Source: Paralvinella palmiformis
Taxonomy: Eukaryota > Annelida > Polychaeta > Terebellida > Alvinellidae
NCBI GenBank assembly: GCA_025642065.1
Contig: JAODUP010000044.1
Span: 917,501-981,500, forward strand
DNA length: 64,000 nucleotides
Direction of reading: 5' to 3'
The notes below the pieces were generated by a model. It was not told the origin of the DNA. It searched no databases and was given only the letters and a program-made list of their open reading frames with translations. Positions 1 through 11,580 of the stretch are shown piece by piece (position 1 is the stretch's first letter; the number at the start of each line of letters is the position of its first letter). The translations under genes and the position numbers were made by a program.

Positions 1-285
1 GATGTTGTTAACCGTTTAATGTGTTGGTCATCTTCTGAGTTGATTCAATTAAATTAGAAACATCCTCTAAAAAGTAAACTTAGTCTGTCGCTCGTACATC
101 ATCACGAACAACCAAACGAACACTGAAGTACAACAACAACAATAATAATAATAACAACATGAACATAGTAAAATGTAGTTATAGAGCAAGATATGCGTAT
201 CTCTAACAGCATCTTCTGTTCGTGTACTTTGAAACGGATAAATTATAATTTTTTTATGTCATTTATGAGAATTTGTTTACTAATC

Positions 286-372
286 AATGTCCCGGCCCAT
301 TTAGCGTATCGTGTGCACAAAAGTGGCTGTAATACATTTATGATGATGATGATCATCATCATCAGTAATCAA
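286..372 (+). mobile_element. 3' fragment of tRNA-derived SINE family A
   Basis: The stretch carries the family-A 3' motif (cggcccatttagc, then gtgcacaaaagtggc) and ends in an ATG/ATC trinucleotide tail. The same motif follows a tRNA-like head in the copies at 17405, 21708 and 47940. The tRNA head is missing here, so this is a truncated copy. Confidence 0.6.
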
Positions 373-880
373 TGTCCGTTAGTATATGGAAATAAGACAT
401 TTCCATGATGTGTACTGAACCATAATTTGTTTACTGGCAACGTAGCAAAATTCTATAAATATCAATAAGTATATGATTACAAATCGATATATCGAAAGTG
501 TATCACTTGTTAAAAAAAGGTAAGTTTCCACGGATGTTATCTGCGAACTGTTTATTGAATACTTATTTTCCAGAATATACCAGAAGATCTATCTTAGATC
601 AAATATATCTTTATGGTGATTAGTGCATGTCGAATTATTAATGGCATGATTATAATCGTCACATGTCATTGACATACGAGAAGTAATTAATTGGTTAGTA
701 GAAAATGGTTCACGAAAGGTAAATCGACAAGAAAAGAAAAGGAGTGACATGTAGATGATTGGTTTATTATATGTCTCTAATACGTATATCAAATGTTCTA
801 GAGATATCGACGTATTTCAGGGAGCCATTATTATTAGATCTGAGTTATTCGAATGTATTCTAGGAAATATTAATATTTGT

Positions 881-882
<2 letters not shown>

Positions 883-942
<60 letters not shown>
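883..942. repeat. (AT)n microsatellite
   Basis: Near-perfect AT dinucleotide run of about 60 bp. It is the first of more than a dozen such arrays in the window. Confidence 0.95.
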
Positions 943-945
<3 letters not shown>

Positions 946-1045
946 TGTCTTCTTTTCGATACTTGTTCTATTTTAAAGGCTTCATTATCTAGTCCTGTGA
1001 AGAAGAGTAACTCCGTTTGAAGAATTAAAAACCGTGGCTAGACAG

Positions 1046-1319
1046 GAAGTAGGCATGGAATAGGCATGAAGTAGACATGAAGTAGGCATGGAATAGGCAT
1101 GAAGTAGACATGAAGTAGGCATGGAATAGGCATGAAGTAGGCATGGAATAGGCATGAAGTAGACATGAAGTAGGCATGGAATAGGCATGAAGTAGACATG
1201 AAGTAGGCATGGAATAGGCATGAAGTAGACATGAAGTAGGCATGGAATTGGCATGAAGTAGACATGAAGTAGGCATGAAGTAGGCATGGAATAGGCATGA
1301 AGTAGACATGAAGTAGGCG
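1046..1319. repeat. 11-bp minisatellite with 33-bp higher order
   Basis: About 25 copies of an 11-bp unit. Three variants, gaagtaggcat, ggaataggcat and gaagtagacat, mostly follow one another to give a 33-bp higher-order unit. Because 11 is not a multiple of 3 and the unit carries no stop on the minus strand, all three minus frames stay open across the array. The resulting Cys/Leu/Pro-rich translations are a repeat artefact. Confidence 0.95.
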
Positions 1320-1421
1320 ACAAATTCGGATCAGAAAATCGTATTATAAATGGCATGTCAAAGTAAAGACAAATACCAGAACAAACAAATAACCTGCTAC
1401 CCTAAAACATCAAATACACCA

Positions 1422-1457
<36 letters not shown>

Positions 1458-1522
1458 CCAATCAGATACTAGTATGTATGGAAAAGATACGAGGACTGGT
1501 TTGCAGATAATCAATGAAATTA

Positions 1523-1528
1523 TTTAAT
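1523..1528 (-). terminator. Possible polyadenylation signal of the lectin gene
   Basis: An ATTAAA variant on the minus strand, about 160 bases beyond the inferred stop codon at 1686. The distance suits a short 3' untranslated region, but the hexamer is common in AT-rich DNA. Confidence 0.3.
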
Positions 1529-1685
1529 AAACAAATAAAATGCACCGTTACATTGTTATAAAATTATTATGATGCGTAAATGCCTATTCATCTTTTCCCA
1601 CATAATACATCTCACTTGTTTTCTCTTTCCCTTGAAGAAGATTCGGAGGACGATCAATTTCCACGTCTGATACAGTGATAGTAGC

Positions 1686-2145
1686 TCAGTTGTTATCATT
1701 TCCAGATTCAGGAGACACCGAATTATTGCTGTTGAATAACGAAATATCAAACTTTTATTAGATCTGATGCCAAAATAGGTTAATATAAATGTAATAAACG
1801 TCTCCATTAATGTTTATTATCGCTAAGATGATGATTTATGTATTACCTTTATGACTCAAAACGACACCTATTTTATTTCGTGATAATATTACCTACCATG
1901 GTTTAGTCACGACAAACACCGTTATTAGGGTAACCATAATAACACATAGTAGTACACAAGTGGTGATGATAACTATCAGACTTCCATTATCGCTTTGTTC
2001 TGATGCACTTTCTTTTGAAAAAATAAAAATTACAATATTTATATGAGAAAAAGAGTTCATTACTACCATACTACAGGTAACCAATGATAACACTTAAAAA
2101 TCTTCGATAATTCGATATATATATATATATAATGTGTGTGTGTAT

Positions 2146-2215
<70 letters not shown>

Positions 2216-3592
2216 GTGCGTAGAAAACATAGGCCTACCGGTTGTCGTTGATAATAGAGTAGTACCTGTCAAAAATATATGAAATGTATAGTTAATTTTA
2301 CGCGTGCCCAACTACAATATTAACAAATCTAAACTTGAAAAAAAAAACACAAGCCAGATCTTAACAGCTTACTGGTTATTGATGACCTCGGGGTTGTTTC
2401 AGGTACGTCCGAGATATCCTCTAAAAAGAATACCAAAAGTTAACTTGGCGTATCGTTCATACAATTATCACGAACAACCAAACGAGTATTGAAATGCAAT
2501 CATAACAACGCATATACAAATCTGGGTTCGAGTATGAGGGACCGTTTATTGTCTGTATGATGTTGCGGGTATGTGTCGAGGCGGTTCTACTTTTGCTATT
2601 TCCACCAGATAGAGCACCATTGCCTCTTGAAATTATAAAGATGGTAAGGTGTGGTTGCTCATCAAATTGGCCATGTTCTTCTGCTAGGTCATCCTCTGTT
2701 ATTGCCCAGCTTGCATGTTCAATATTTTGTGTGTGTCTCAAAACAGAGAACTGTTCTAGTGAAAAAAATGGTGTTGCTTCTGTCGATGAAGATGAAGAAC
2801 AGAATCAGCTCTAGTAAGAGAACTGGGTGCAATATGAGAAACCGTTGCTACGTTTCAACTTATTGTTTTTTTTATATGGCTATGTTTATTCTCATGCACT
2901 GATTAAATAAAATACTAAATTTTATTTTCAACTAAATTATAATTCTACATGTTGCCTTCAACTTTAACATCCCATTGCTTTAATTCTCTATCGATCCACT
3001 GTATGAATATGTGGTATGCAGACTCAAATGTGTTGTTTGGATATATTTTTGGTGACCATTTTGGATAAATGGAAATGCCACATTTAGCCCAATGATAACA
3101 CCAATGTCCGCATTATTCTCATCTATAATTTTCCAGTCAATAAAAACAGAAACAGAAAAACCAATAAACGTTGTCAGTCATTCAAAACACCCCTTTTCCC
3201 CCTGCCAGTGGACTATATAGAAAGAACAAAGCCATATGCAGTGATTGGCGTCTTAATCACAATACATCCCTCTAATGGCATCTTTTTAAACATAATGACA
3301 TCGAAGGATACAGAAAGTTAAAACAGAGCTTCTTCTAAAATCTACACCAAATATAAGACGACGACTGTTATCCATATATTACGTAAATTTTATAACGTTC
3401 TATTGTCCGCTCATTTATGCGATAAACATGGATTATATGTAATATGGATTGTCTATAATAAAAATCTAATCAACGTTTTTAACCTCAAATGATTTCAAAG
3501 TTTGTCTTAAATAATATTATTCAAAACATATCTGGTATTTGTCTTTTGTTATCATCATTTTAGTTTCACAAATATCTGTATAATGTTTAATA

Positions 3593-3641
<49 letters not shown>

Positions 3642-4270
3642 GCTGAAAAAATCATGCATTGATCAATAGAAGAAGAGCTATTTCAATATATAAACACATG
3701 ACTTGTTAGTTATCACACACACGAGCGCGCGCTCTCTCACACACACACACGCACGCACACACACACACACACACACGCACATACACATATATATATTTGG
3801 AGTGATAAGATCAATATTTCCTGATATATTTGTACAAACATAAATATAAGAAATGCTTTGATCCTGATCGGAGAATGTACTGTGTACATATAACTCCAGA
3901 TTAATAATTTAGATGTGCGTAGATTTCCTTTCAGTACCGTTGTTGTGGTTGTTGTTTATGTTGTTTTGTTGTTATTGATGTTGTTGTATACAGTTTATAT
4001 GTAAACGTTACACATTTAAATTGTTCAGTTTAAGTTTTTCAATTACTGACAATGTGACTATATTGTGTGTGCACATTTTTTTATATTGCTTGTGCTTAAG
4101 GTAACACTGGATAGGTAAATATGAGTGAAAGCGAGAATGTTCACGGACAATGGGGGGGTGTACCTGGTTTTAATTTCTGTCGAGTTAACGATAGTATAAT
4201 GTTGGGAGTACGGGTAGGAGTTATTGAACCATCTCTCTCTCTCTCTCTCTCTCTCGCTCTCTCCTCTATC

Positions 4271-4304
<34 letters not shown>

Positions 4305-7300
4305 CCCTCTCATCCACACTACTATAAGTATAGAATATATTATACATCGACGTATCGGATTAAGATCCTGTGAATCTGGACTTTTTACCCAGAAAATCTT
4401 TTTAGAGGAGGAAAGTTACTACGAAAATAAATTCGTCTTAAATATAAAGATTAACTTAGAGAATTTCATATTTCCTGATTATGTCAAGATTCAGTAAAGA
4501 TTCAAAACTTTACTGTATACGTGAACTTGAAGTTTGATTTAAATACATGGTCTGTTTTAGATAATTTCTCTTTTGAAAGTTATTATAGTATTTAGATGTA
4601 AAGATAAGTCTGTAAGCTTTGTGTTTTCGCTTCAATCGAGCTGTGGTATCAAATGGTATGTTTTTACGTGCTTCCGCTTGTTGTACGTAGCCTGCATGTA
4701 GCCGCTTTCCTGTGGGCGTGACATATTTGTCGCGCACGAAAAGCGAATTAGCTGGTTCCCACAGGCTGATTAGACCAGACACATGCTTACATATACGCAT
4801 ACATATATCAATATGTGGACGTATGGAACATTTTATTTTTAGATTAATGTATGTATAGTTTTATTTAGATTTAGATTTATGGAGGTAGGTCTCGAAGGAT
4901 GTTTAGATATGTTGATGCTCTGTGCCTGTTTATATGTACCCTAAAACGCACATTGCCCGTGCCAGACATCTTATCTATTTCCATCCAGATTCCTTATTAC
5001 ACCAATGTAAGAAAGTTATGTCGTTATTACAACATGTTTGAGTCTATTAGCTTTGTTATGTATAATGTAGAATCTATATTGTTGTCCTCTTATGTGGTCT
5101 GGCGAAACGACCTATTAATTCATACAATGCTGCTTGATGGATTTATACTCCTGGAGTCGTTTGTTACTCCGACAGGCATCTCCATGGGTATTAAGCTGCG
5201 GACAGAGTTTTTTCCCATATTATGAGTAATTAGGTTACACTGATATACGAAATTTGTTAAATGGATAGCTATTATAATCCCGACGAGTCATTCGCAGTAT
5301 CGGAGATCTGCCTGAAATCCGCTGTTCTCGACCATGAGTCAAATAGATCAAGTGGATAGGCGCTTTAATTTAGATCCCACCACACCTAACTGCATATACT
5401 TAGGGACGCTAAATTAGGCGTGAATGAACGTTCACTTAGCGATGAACGGAAACGTATGAGGATTAGCTGTTAGGTTCGAGTAAATCATAGTATTTACTCA
5501 GGTTTGAGACGATATTTCGTTCTAGTCCAGTAATAATCCATTGTGCAGTATTGCTACTTTGTTGTTATTTTAGTTAAATTACTCCAGTGAGTCCATGCTG
5601 AGGTAGTGTACATTCTCTTTGTTATGAACAAACTGTAATGTTTGTTAACACGCTGAGAGTATATAAAAGGCTTAAAAGGCTTAGATTAGAGAAGAACTTC
5701 GACGCCAGACTAGTCGGACTTGTATTGATACATGGTTCATATAGGTAGGATTTATTCAGTTATTCGAACCCAGAATAAAGCTGAGGTCAGCATCTGAGGT
5801 GTCGAAATGTTTTATATACAGGTTTCTTTTAGACCACAGAAAATTACTCTTGAATGTAAACTGTGGTGTCAAAATAGTTTGATATGTATGTAGCAAGTCA
5901 CCATTGAACCACACGCACGTGTTGTTTGTTGCGAGCTGTGATATCAAACGGTATGTTTTTACGTGCTTCCGCTTTTTGTACGTAGCCTGCATGTAGCCGC
6001 TTTCCTGTGGGCGTGACATATTTGTCGCGTACGAAAAGCGAATTAGCTGGTTCCCACAGGCTGATGAGTAGACCAGACACATGCTTAGGTATACGCATAC
6101 ATCTATCAATATGTGGACGTATGGAACATTTTATTTTTAGATTAATGTATGTATAGTTGTATTTTTATTTAGAGTTATGGAGATAGGCCTCGAAGGATGT
6201 TTAGATATGTTGATGCTCTGTGCCTGTTGCCTCTTTATATGTACCCTAAAACACACACAAACACACATCCCACACACGTGCTCCCTACCGTTATGTGTAA
6301 TAGATGCGGGTGGTGTCGATGTATATAAAGATGTGCTTATATCTGCAAATAGACAAAGTATAAAGTAATTTAATTTTAAGACTGGACGGTTACAGAATGA
6401 CATTATAATAAGTGAATGATTCAGTGGTTTAATTAGCCTCAGTGTTTATCATATCTAAGATCTTAGAGCGAGGAGACAACCTTAGAGAATCATCCTACAA
6501 ACACAGATAAGTTCTATGGATTGGAACCCACAACTTGGAAGATTTCCAGCGCAATGTTATAATCATTACGTTATATATATATCCAACGATGTCAGATGAA
6601 ATTCGACATAAGATACGTAATGATAGATATTTTGTTTATATTAATAATGATGCTACATTTTGCTAATTTTCCCATCAGTAAGAAAGCTTATTTTTAAATA
6701 GGTCACGTATCACCAAGTTATGATTAAAACAAATATTATTTAAGAAACCTAGATCGTACACCTGTCTTACCTCTAACACAGGTGTAGTTGATACGCATGA
6801 AGTTGGTCATCCCAGTATCAGCACATGGAAGCGGTTGCCACGTACTGCTACTGCACGTGTTCAACCCGCAGGTGGATAACCCGGAACAGTTTCTGGCTGG
6901 TTCATCAGTCGTCTTCCGGCATGTCTCGTCTGTCACACTGCAGTTCCTGTGGAAGGGCACCAATAACCAGTACTCGCTGAAACCAATCACTGACCATACG
7001 ATCTCTATCTGGCTGTCGCCATCACACGACATGTACTTCACATCACAGTGACCTCCTTCTTGGTAACAATGGTGATAAATGTGATACTCTCTCGCATTGA
7101 CGTCGACTGAAATTTAACAATGTAAGTCCTTAGACGGGCGCAGCCGGTCAAAGATATGTAAAGACGCCGAGATCAATACAAACTGAGTCGACTACGTGAA
7201 TTAAAACAATAAGGAATTGTTTACACTATAATGATAACAACTGAAATTGCCCTGGGAATTATTGAATTCTAACAATCGATTCAATAAGATCAAAATGAAC

Positions 7301-7517
7301 TACTTCACAAATAACAGTACTCTAAGGGATACATGTATTAGAACCATAAAATTGGGAGCTAAATAAAGTTTAACTGAAGATTGATTGGACAGCAAATTTA
7401 GTTCTGACTTCGTTCTAATTAATTAGTCGCGGTGACTTCGGAAATATTTGAAGTTTGTTTTATGAGTGTTGATGAACAGCGGAGTGGTAGGGTAATAGTT
7501 AGATAACAAGGTTGGTG

Positions 7518-7571
<54 letters not shown>

Positions 7572-7703
7572 GTTAATTTGTATACTCAAGTAATATGTAT
7601 ATTACCTGAAATTTTCAGATAATGTGTATTAAATCTCAGCAATAGACGTATTACCTGAATATTTCAGGTATTATACATATTACCTGATTATACGGATTAA
7701 CTG

Positions 7704-7755
<52 letters not shown>

Positions 7756-8758
7756 TTAACACTAACTGATAAGTGGAATATCTTAGAATTAGGCTCTTAG
7801 CTAAAGGTAGAACAATAAAAGTAACTACACAGTCTAGGCTTCTCTGGTCAATTGATAACGGGTTATAATGTTAAATATTATTACTAACCGATGATGATGA
7901 TGATGATAATGATGATATGATGGCAGGAGTGAAATAAGCTATTACATATACATGTAAGTATCATATTGATAATATACAAACGGTACTGAGTCTTCTTTGC
8001 TATCATGTTGTCATCTGCGCATATAGCTGCTGGCTGCAGTAAATTAGGACGGAGGCTCGAATTCCGGCCTAGTTTTGAAGGATGTGTCATCCGAAGCCAT
8101 TATCTTCGGAGACCGCTTAGCCCGTTTATTTTACGCTGGGCAGTATGAGAACCATTAAAGAAAAATACGTCCATTTTCACTTGTCTGCAACCCCAAACAG
8201 CCTTAATCAAACAAAATGAATCAAAACGTGTTCAGATGTTCTTTCAGACAACAACGCCGATGTAGACTTAATAAGCGATCAACTCGTGTCATCGATTATT
8301 TTATTACGTCGCAATAAATTAATATCCAAAGCTGATTATGAACAATATCGTCCTGTTACTATGTTAACACGCTGTTAAATAACACTTTCGTCTGAACGAA
8401 AAGTAGGTAGCTATCTTTATCTGGGCTTTTACTTGTGAGGCAAAAATCGTCGACTCACCTTTATCAAATGAACCTACTGACAAATTCTTTAATGAAATAA
8501 TTATTTTCAAAAATTATGGCACTCTGTGGACTCTGTACTCTGTTAGAAAAACGCATTGATAATAGCTTTGGGTAGTGTCCGTCAGCCAAATGGACTCCCA
8601 GCATTCTGATTTTTCAGCCCAATCTAGATAATATATTATAAGTTAATTTTTGTTATAAATGCATTGAATACATTTTTAAAGATTATCCTCTACGACTTAC
8701 ATGCGCCGAGCGTCAACAGAATAAGAACAAACGACGTGTTTCCTATAAAACGAGTCAT
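1686..8758 (-). CDS. Single-pass membrane protein with a SUEL-type lectin domain
   Basis: Four minus-strand exons are joined by inference: 8758-8701, 7106-6771, 2011-1897 and 1728-1686. All borders are AG acceptors and GT donors (GTAAGT, GTAAGA, GTAGGT), phases match at each junction, and the total is 552 nt, or 183 residues plus stop. Residues 1-19 form a signal peptide (MTRFIGNTSF start, then a Leu/Ile core). Residues 33-129 are a cysteine-rich domain of the SUEL/galactose-binding lectin type: the IEI strand after CDGDS, the CSG...C pair and a closing RINYTC motif. Residues 143-166 are one hydrophobic membrane segment, followed by a 17-residue tail ending in NDNN. Family members bind sugars, often rhamnose or galactose. 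The usual YGR and DPC sugar-contact motifs are not conserved here (GFSEYW and LPC), so sugar binding is uncertain. It could be a cell-surface recognition protein. The lectin exon is the surest part; the last exon is the least sure. Confidence 0.72.
2118..2220. repeat. Compound (TA)n/(TG)n microsatellite
   Basis: Two TA runs separated by a short TG-rich linker, then a TG run ending in gcgtgcg. Alternating purine-pyrimidine sequence of this type can adopt non-B forms. Confidence 0.9.
2460..2760. other. Coding-like island, strand unresolved
   Basis: The plus strand can be read as ATG at 2557 followed by a Val/Leu-rich stretch and a gtaagg donor-like site near 2642. The minus strand is open through the same bases with a polar, acidic sequence (ITEDDLAEEHGQ). 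Neither matches a family I know. It lies inside the lectin-gene intron and could be an alternative exon of that gene or chance. Confidence 0.2.
4231..4304. repeat. (CT)n followed by (CTAT)n microsatellite
   Basis: A CT dinucleotide run passes into about eight copies of the tetranucleotide CTAT. Confidence 0.9.
4500..6255 (-). mobile_element. Partial tandem copy of a roughly 1.2-kb interspersed element
   Basis: Read on the minus strand, this block matches the plus-strand block at 35572-36865 over nearly its whole length. The segment containing agcatcaacatatctaaac and the following few hundred bases occurs twice in it, near 6200-5750 and again near 4930-4500, so the copy holds about 1.5 units. 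Short frames with the words HVSGL and SLWEPANSLFVRDKYVT recur in every copy, but they are short and could simply reflect nucleotide identity. No transposase or reverse transcriptase is visible, so it is non-autonomous or a fragment. Class is unknown. Confidence 0.8.
6450..6575 (-). mobile_element. Degenerate SINE, family B
   Basis: The minus strand resembles the better copy at 63361-63513: a tRNA-like box B region (ggttccaatcc) followed by a tgtgtttgtaggat segment. It is decayed and its boundaries are approximate. Confidence 0.45.
7519..7752. repeat. Paired (AT)n arrays flanking palindromic spacer
   Basis: Two AT runs of about 45-50 bp enclose about 140 bp containing three attacctga-type words and the imperfect inverted repeat acctgaatatttcaggt. 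Confidence 0.85.
8045..8140 (+). mobile_element. Degenerate SINE, family A
   Basis: The words ctcgaattccgg, ttttgaaggatgtgtcat and ttatcttcggagaccgcttagcccg align in order with the box B and central parts of the intact family-A copies. Identity is low. Confidence 0.4.
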
Positions 8759-9782
8759 GATGCTTCCTCGAAGTCGTTTACATCATGAGATATGTTTTAT
8801 GTCGGAGATGTTATATTCCACGTATAATTCAACCGCTTCGTCCACTGCAGATAGCTGCTGAACGCGTACTGAGCCGAAAGACAAGACATCTTCAACGCAG
8901 ATAAAAAGATAGAAGATGATCAGAAACGATCCACTTCACACTTCATGAATACCATTCACCTGATTCAATTTTGTATCACCAAAGCTCATGTCCATGACCC
9001 GAGGTGTAAGTCTGCCCTAACTACAATTATAGATATGATAAAAGGCATATCGCTCTACAATGAAATAGATTCTTGGAATGTGATAGTTCTAAATGGGGAT
9101 TAACAGCAGCAGTAACAGCAACAACAACAATAATAATAATAATAATAATAATTAATATTATTATTAATATTATTATTATTACTATTATTTTATTACGATA
9201 TTCCTAACTAAAACAAAAGAAACACAGTAAAACACATCATTAGCCATAGCAATATATTCCGTTCGTCCCCAGGTTAGATAAGATATTATGAAGATATATC
9301 CAAGATTTAATTGAATCTACAACGTCATACTCAATCACAGAGGTATCGTTTTACTCCTGATTAAACAGATATCCTTATCAACTACAAACAGAAATCCCAT
9401 GTTGATACAAGTAATTGATACATAGTTGATGTTGTACATTGACAACAAAGTCCAGTCCCTGAGAAGAGCTTAAACATTTGGCAGGTGTACCGTTTTGGGA
9501 TGGATTCGCTTTTCGATGCCAACACATCGTAAAATTGAACTGATAGATGGTAACTAGATATAGCCTTCTTACCGCCGTCCTTGGAATAGAAAATATATTA
9601 ACAACAATTTATTGTTGAATATCATATCATTAAGATCATGACACGTCGAGCCAGTAACAGTAGGCGACACACTTTCTGGCAGAATTTAAATTCGTCTTCT
9701 TTCAGATAAAGGTAATTAGTTTTAATTGAGGCTGCTGATAAATAGTATTATGAAATACCTCCTAATGAAAATATATATAAAT

Positions 9783-10290
9783 AAAAGCGAGTGTGTATGT
9801 GTGTGTTTTAGGGTACATATAAAGAGACACCAGGCACAGAGCATCAACATATCTAAACATCCTTCGAGGCCTACCTCCATAAATCTAAATACAAATACAA
9901 CTATACCTACATTATTCTAAAAATAAAATGTTCCAGAGCTCCACCTATTGATAGATGTATGCGTATATGTAAGCATGTGTCTGGTCTACTCATCAGCCTG
10001 TGGGAACCAGCTAATTCGCTTTTCGTACGCGACAAATATGTCACGCCCACAGGAAAGCGGCTATATACAGGCTACGTACAAAAAGCGGAAGCACGTAAAA
10101 CACATACCATTTGATACAACAGTTCGCAGCAATCAACACGTGCGTGTGGTTCAGTGGTGAATTGCTACATACATATCATAACTATTTTGACACCACAGTT
10201 TACATTCAACAGTAAATTTATGTGGTCCAAAAGAAACATGTATATAAAACATTTCCATACCTCAGATGCTGACCTCAGCTTTATTCTGGA
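9783..10290 (+). mobile_element. Partial copy of the 1.2-kb interspersed element
   Basis: It begins with ataaataaaagcg and a TG-rich head, runs through gggtacatataaag and agcatcaacatatctaaac, and ends at ctttattctgg, where the copies at 4500 and 35340 continue. It is therefore truncated at the 3' side. Confidence 0.8.
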
Positions 10291-10419
10291 GTGTGTGTGT
10301 GTTTGTGTGTGTGCATGTGCGTTTATAAAATATACAATCGCAAGGTGGCAGCACTTTATGGTAAAACAGTTCCCCCACCGATTCAACCCCCCCCCCCCAA
10401 ATACAACACACTGCATCGT

Positions 10420-10935
10420 ATATCGAGCGGTGGCATTGTGCACAGGACGCATGGTTGGTGTGTTTTATATAACAACTTTAATCGCATATAAAATTCACCT
10501 TAGTAGTATGTCGGAATTGAAGTACCTTTCCCAGGTCCAGTTATGTCCAGTCCGAACAATGACATTCAATGCTAACTTTAGTCTCCTTGTCATTAATAAC
10601 ACTAAGACCCTATAGTATAATTATAGTTTGTACATAGCAGACATTAGGTCTGATTCGAAAATCTGTTAATATATAGAATGGTAATTCCGCCATAACGGTC
10701 CGCTTTAACACAGATGTAAATTTTCTAATAGTGACTAGTAGGTCATAGTATTTATTAGATTTGTATGCTTATGAGGTATTTTACCATCCAGCAAATCTAG
10801 CGCCGAGGTAATTCTGCCATAACTGTCTGCTTTAGTACATATGCAAATTTTCTAATAGTGACGGGTAGATCATAGTATTTATTGGATTTGTATGCTTATA
10901 AGGTATTTGAGCCTGCAGCAAATATCACAAGGTAT
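10420..10935 (+). repeat. Interspersed repeat family 2 with a 127-bp doublet
   Basis: It shares cttgtcattaataacact, cattaggtctgattcgaaaa and catagtatttattagattt words with the blocks at 11095 and 34545. Its last part is a two-copy direct repeat with period 127 bp, starting at 10681 and 10808. No coding capacity is visible. Confidence 0.75.
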
Positions 10936-11094
10936 ATTATGCTGCGTTTGAGAAGTTCAATATTCTGGGCGTGGAGACTGTATGTTTCCACTTCTAAGAA
11001 AACATGATCTAGAGCTGTATATTCCGTGCACTATTTGAGCCTTTGGAGGGACGCCATTTAGGTGTTTGGCCTAGTTATCCAGCATTTAAATGAC

Positions 11095-11207
11095 TGTAGC
11101 AAGCACAGTACGCTCTTAAAGCATTATATGTACTCCTGACGCAGAAATAGAAACACTGTATCGCATCTCGAGTAATGGTATTGGGCACAGCTCGCGTGGT
11201 TGGTGTG

Positions 11208-11265
<58 letters not shown>

Positions 11266-11272
11266 AAACAAC

Positions 11273-11320
<48 letters not shown>

Positions 11321-11580
11321 ATATATATATATACAATTCACCATAATAGTATATGAGAATAGAATTATCTTTCCTAAGTCCAGTTATGTCCTGTTTGTAC
11401 TATGACATTCAAGGCTAGCTCTAGTCTGCTTGTCATAAATAATATTTAGCCACGTTACTATAACAATAGTTTGAATAGGAGACATAGATCTGATTTGAAA
11501 ATGTTAATATATAATTTTAACAGTACCGAAGCTATGACGCTCTTTCTGTCTGTTTTGGCACAAATGTAGGTTAGTTTTTT
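11095..11580 (+). repeat. Interspersed repeat family 2, second copy
   Basis: It matches the left and middle parts of the 10420 and 34545 blocks (ctcctgacgcagaaatagaa, catctcgagtaatggtattg). CT and TA microsatellites expand its centre at about 11209-11318. Confidence 0.7.

Larger units (their letters stand above)
1..1685. other. Gene-free flank beyond the lectin gene 3' end
   Basis: No gene is seen here. The stretch holds a SINE 3' fragment near 286-372, an AT dinucleotide array at about 883-942, an 11-bp minisatellite at 1046-1319, and a CA array at about 1424-1459. The last part, from about 1500, is probably 3' untranslated sequence of the minus-strand lectin gene. Confidence 0.6.
2012..6770. 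other. Large intron of the lectin gene
   Basis: It contains TA/TG arrays near 2118-2220, a coding-like island at about 2460-2760 open on both strands, a TA array at about 3590-3638, CA arrays near 3716-3785, CT and CTAT arrays at 4231-4304, the 1.2-kb tandem element at 4500-6255 and a degenerate SINE at 6450-6575. No other gene is recognised. Confidence 0.6.
7107..8700. other. First intron of the lectin gene
   Basis: It holds two AT arrays (about 7519-7568 and 7710-7752). Between them are repeated attacctga words and a short palindrome, acctgaatatttcaggt. A degenerate SINE-A copy lies near 8045-8140. A weak Penelope-like reading at 8240-8390 was not accepted. Confidence 0.55.

Noticed and set aside
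1025..1309. Overlapping Cys/Pro/Leu-rich minus-strand frames
   Set aside because: They arise only because an 11-bp minisatellite has no stop in any minus frame.
5990..6110. Hammerhead ribozyme in the 1.2-kb element, suggested by ctgatgag at 6061
   Set aside because: No properly placed GAAA core and matching second stem were found on the same strand. The visible CCTGTGGG/CCCACAGG pairing does not complete the fold.
8240..8390. Plus-strand stretch (LISDQLVSSIILLRRNKLIS, then DYEQYRPVTM) resembling part of a Penelope-like element protein
   Set aside because: Too short, no YGLPKIHK-type motif follows, and a stop comes soon after. The likeness may be chance.
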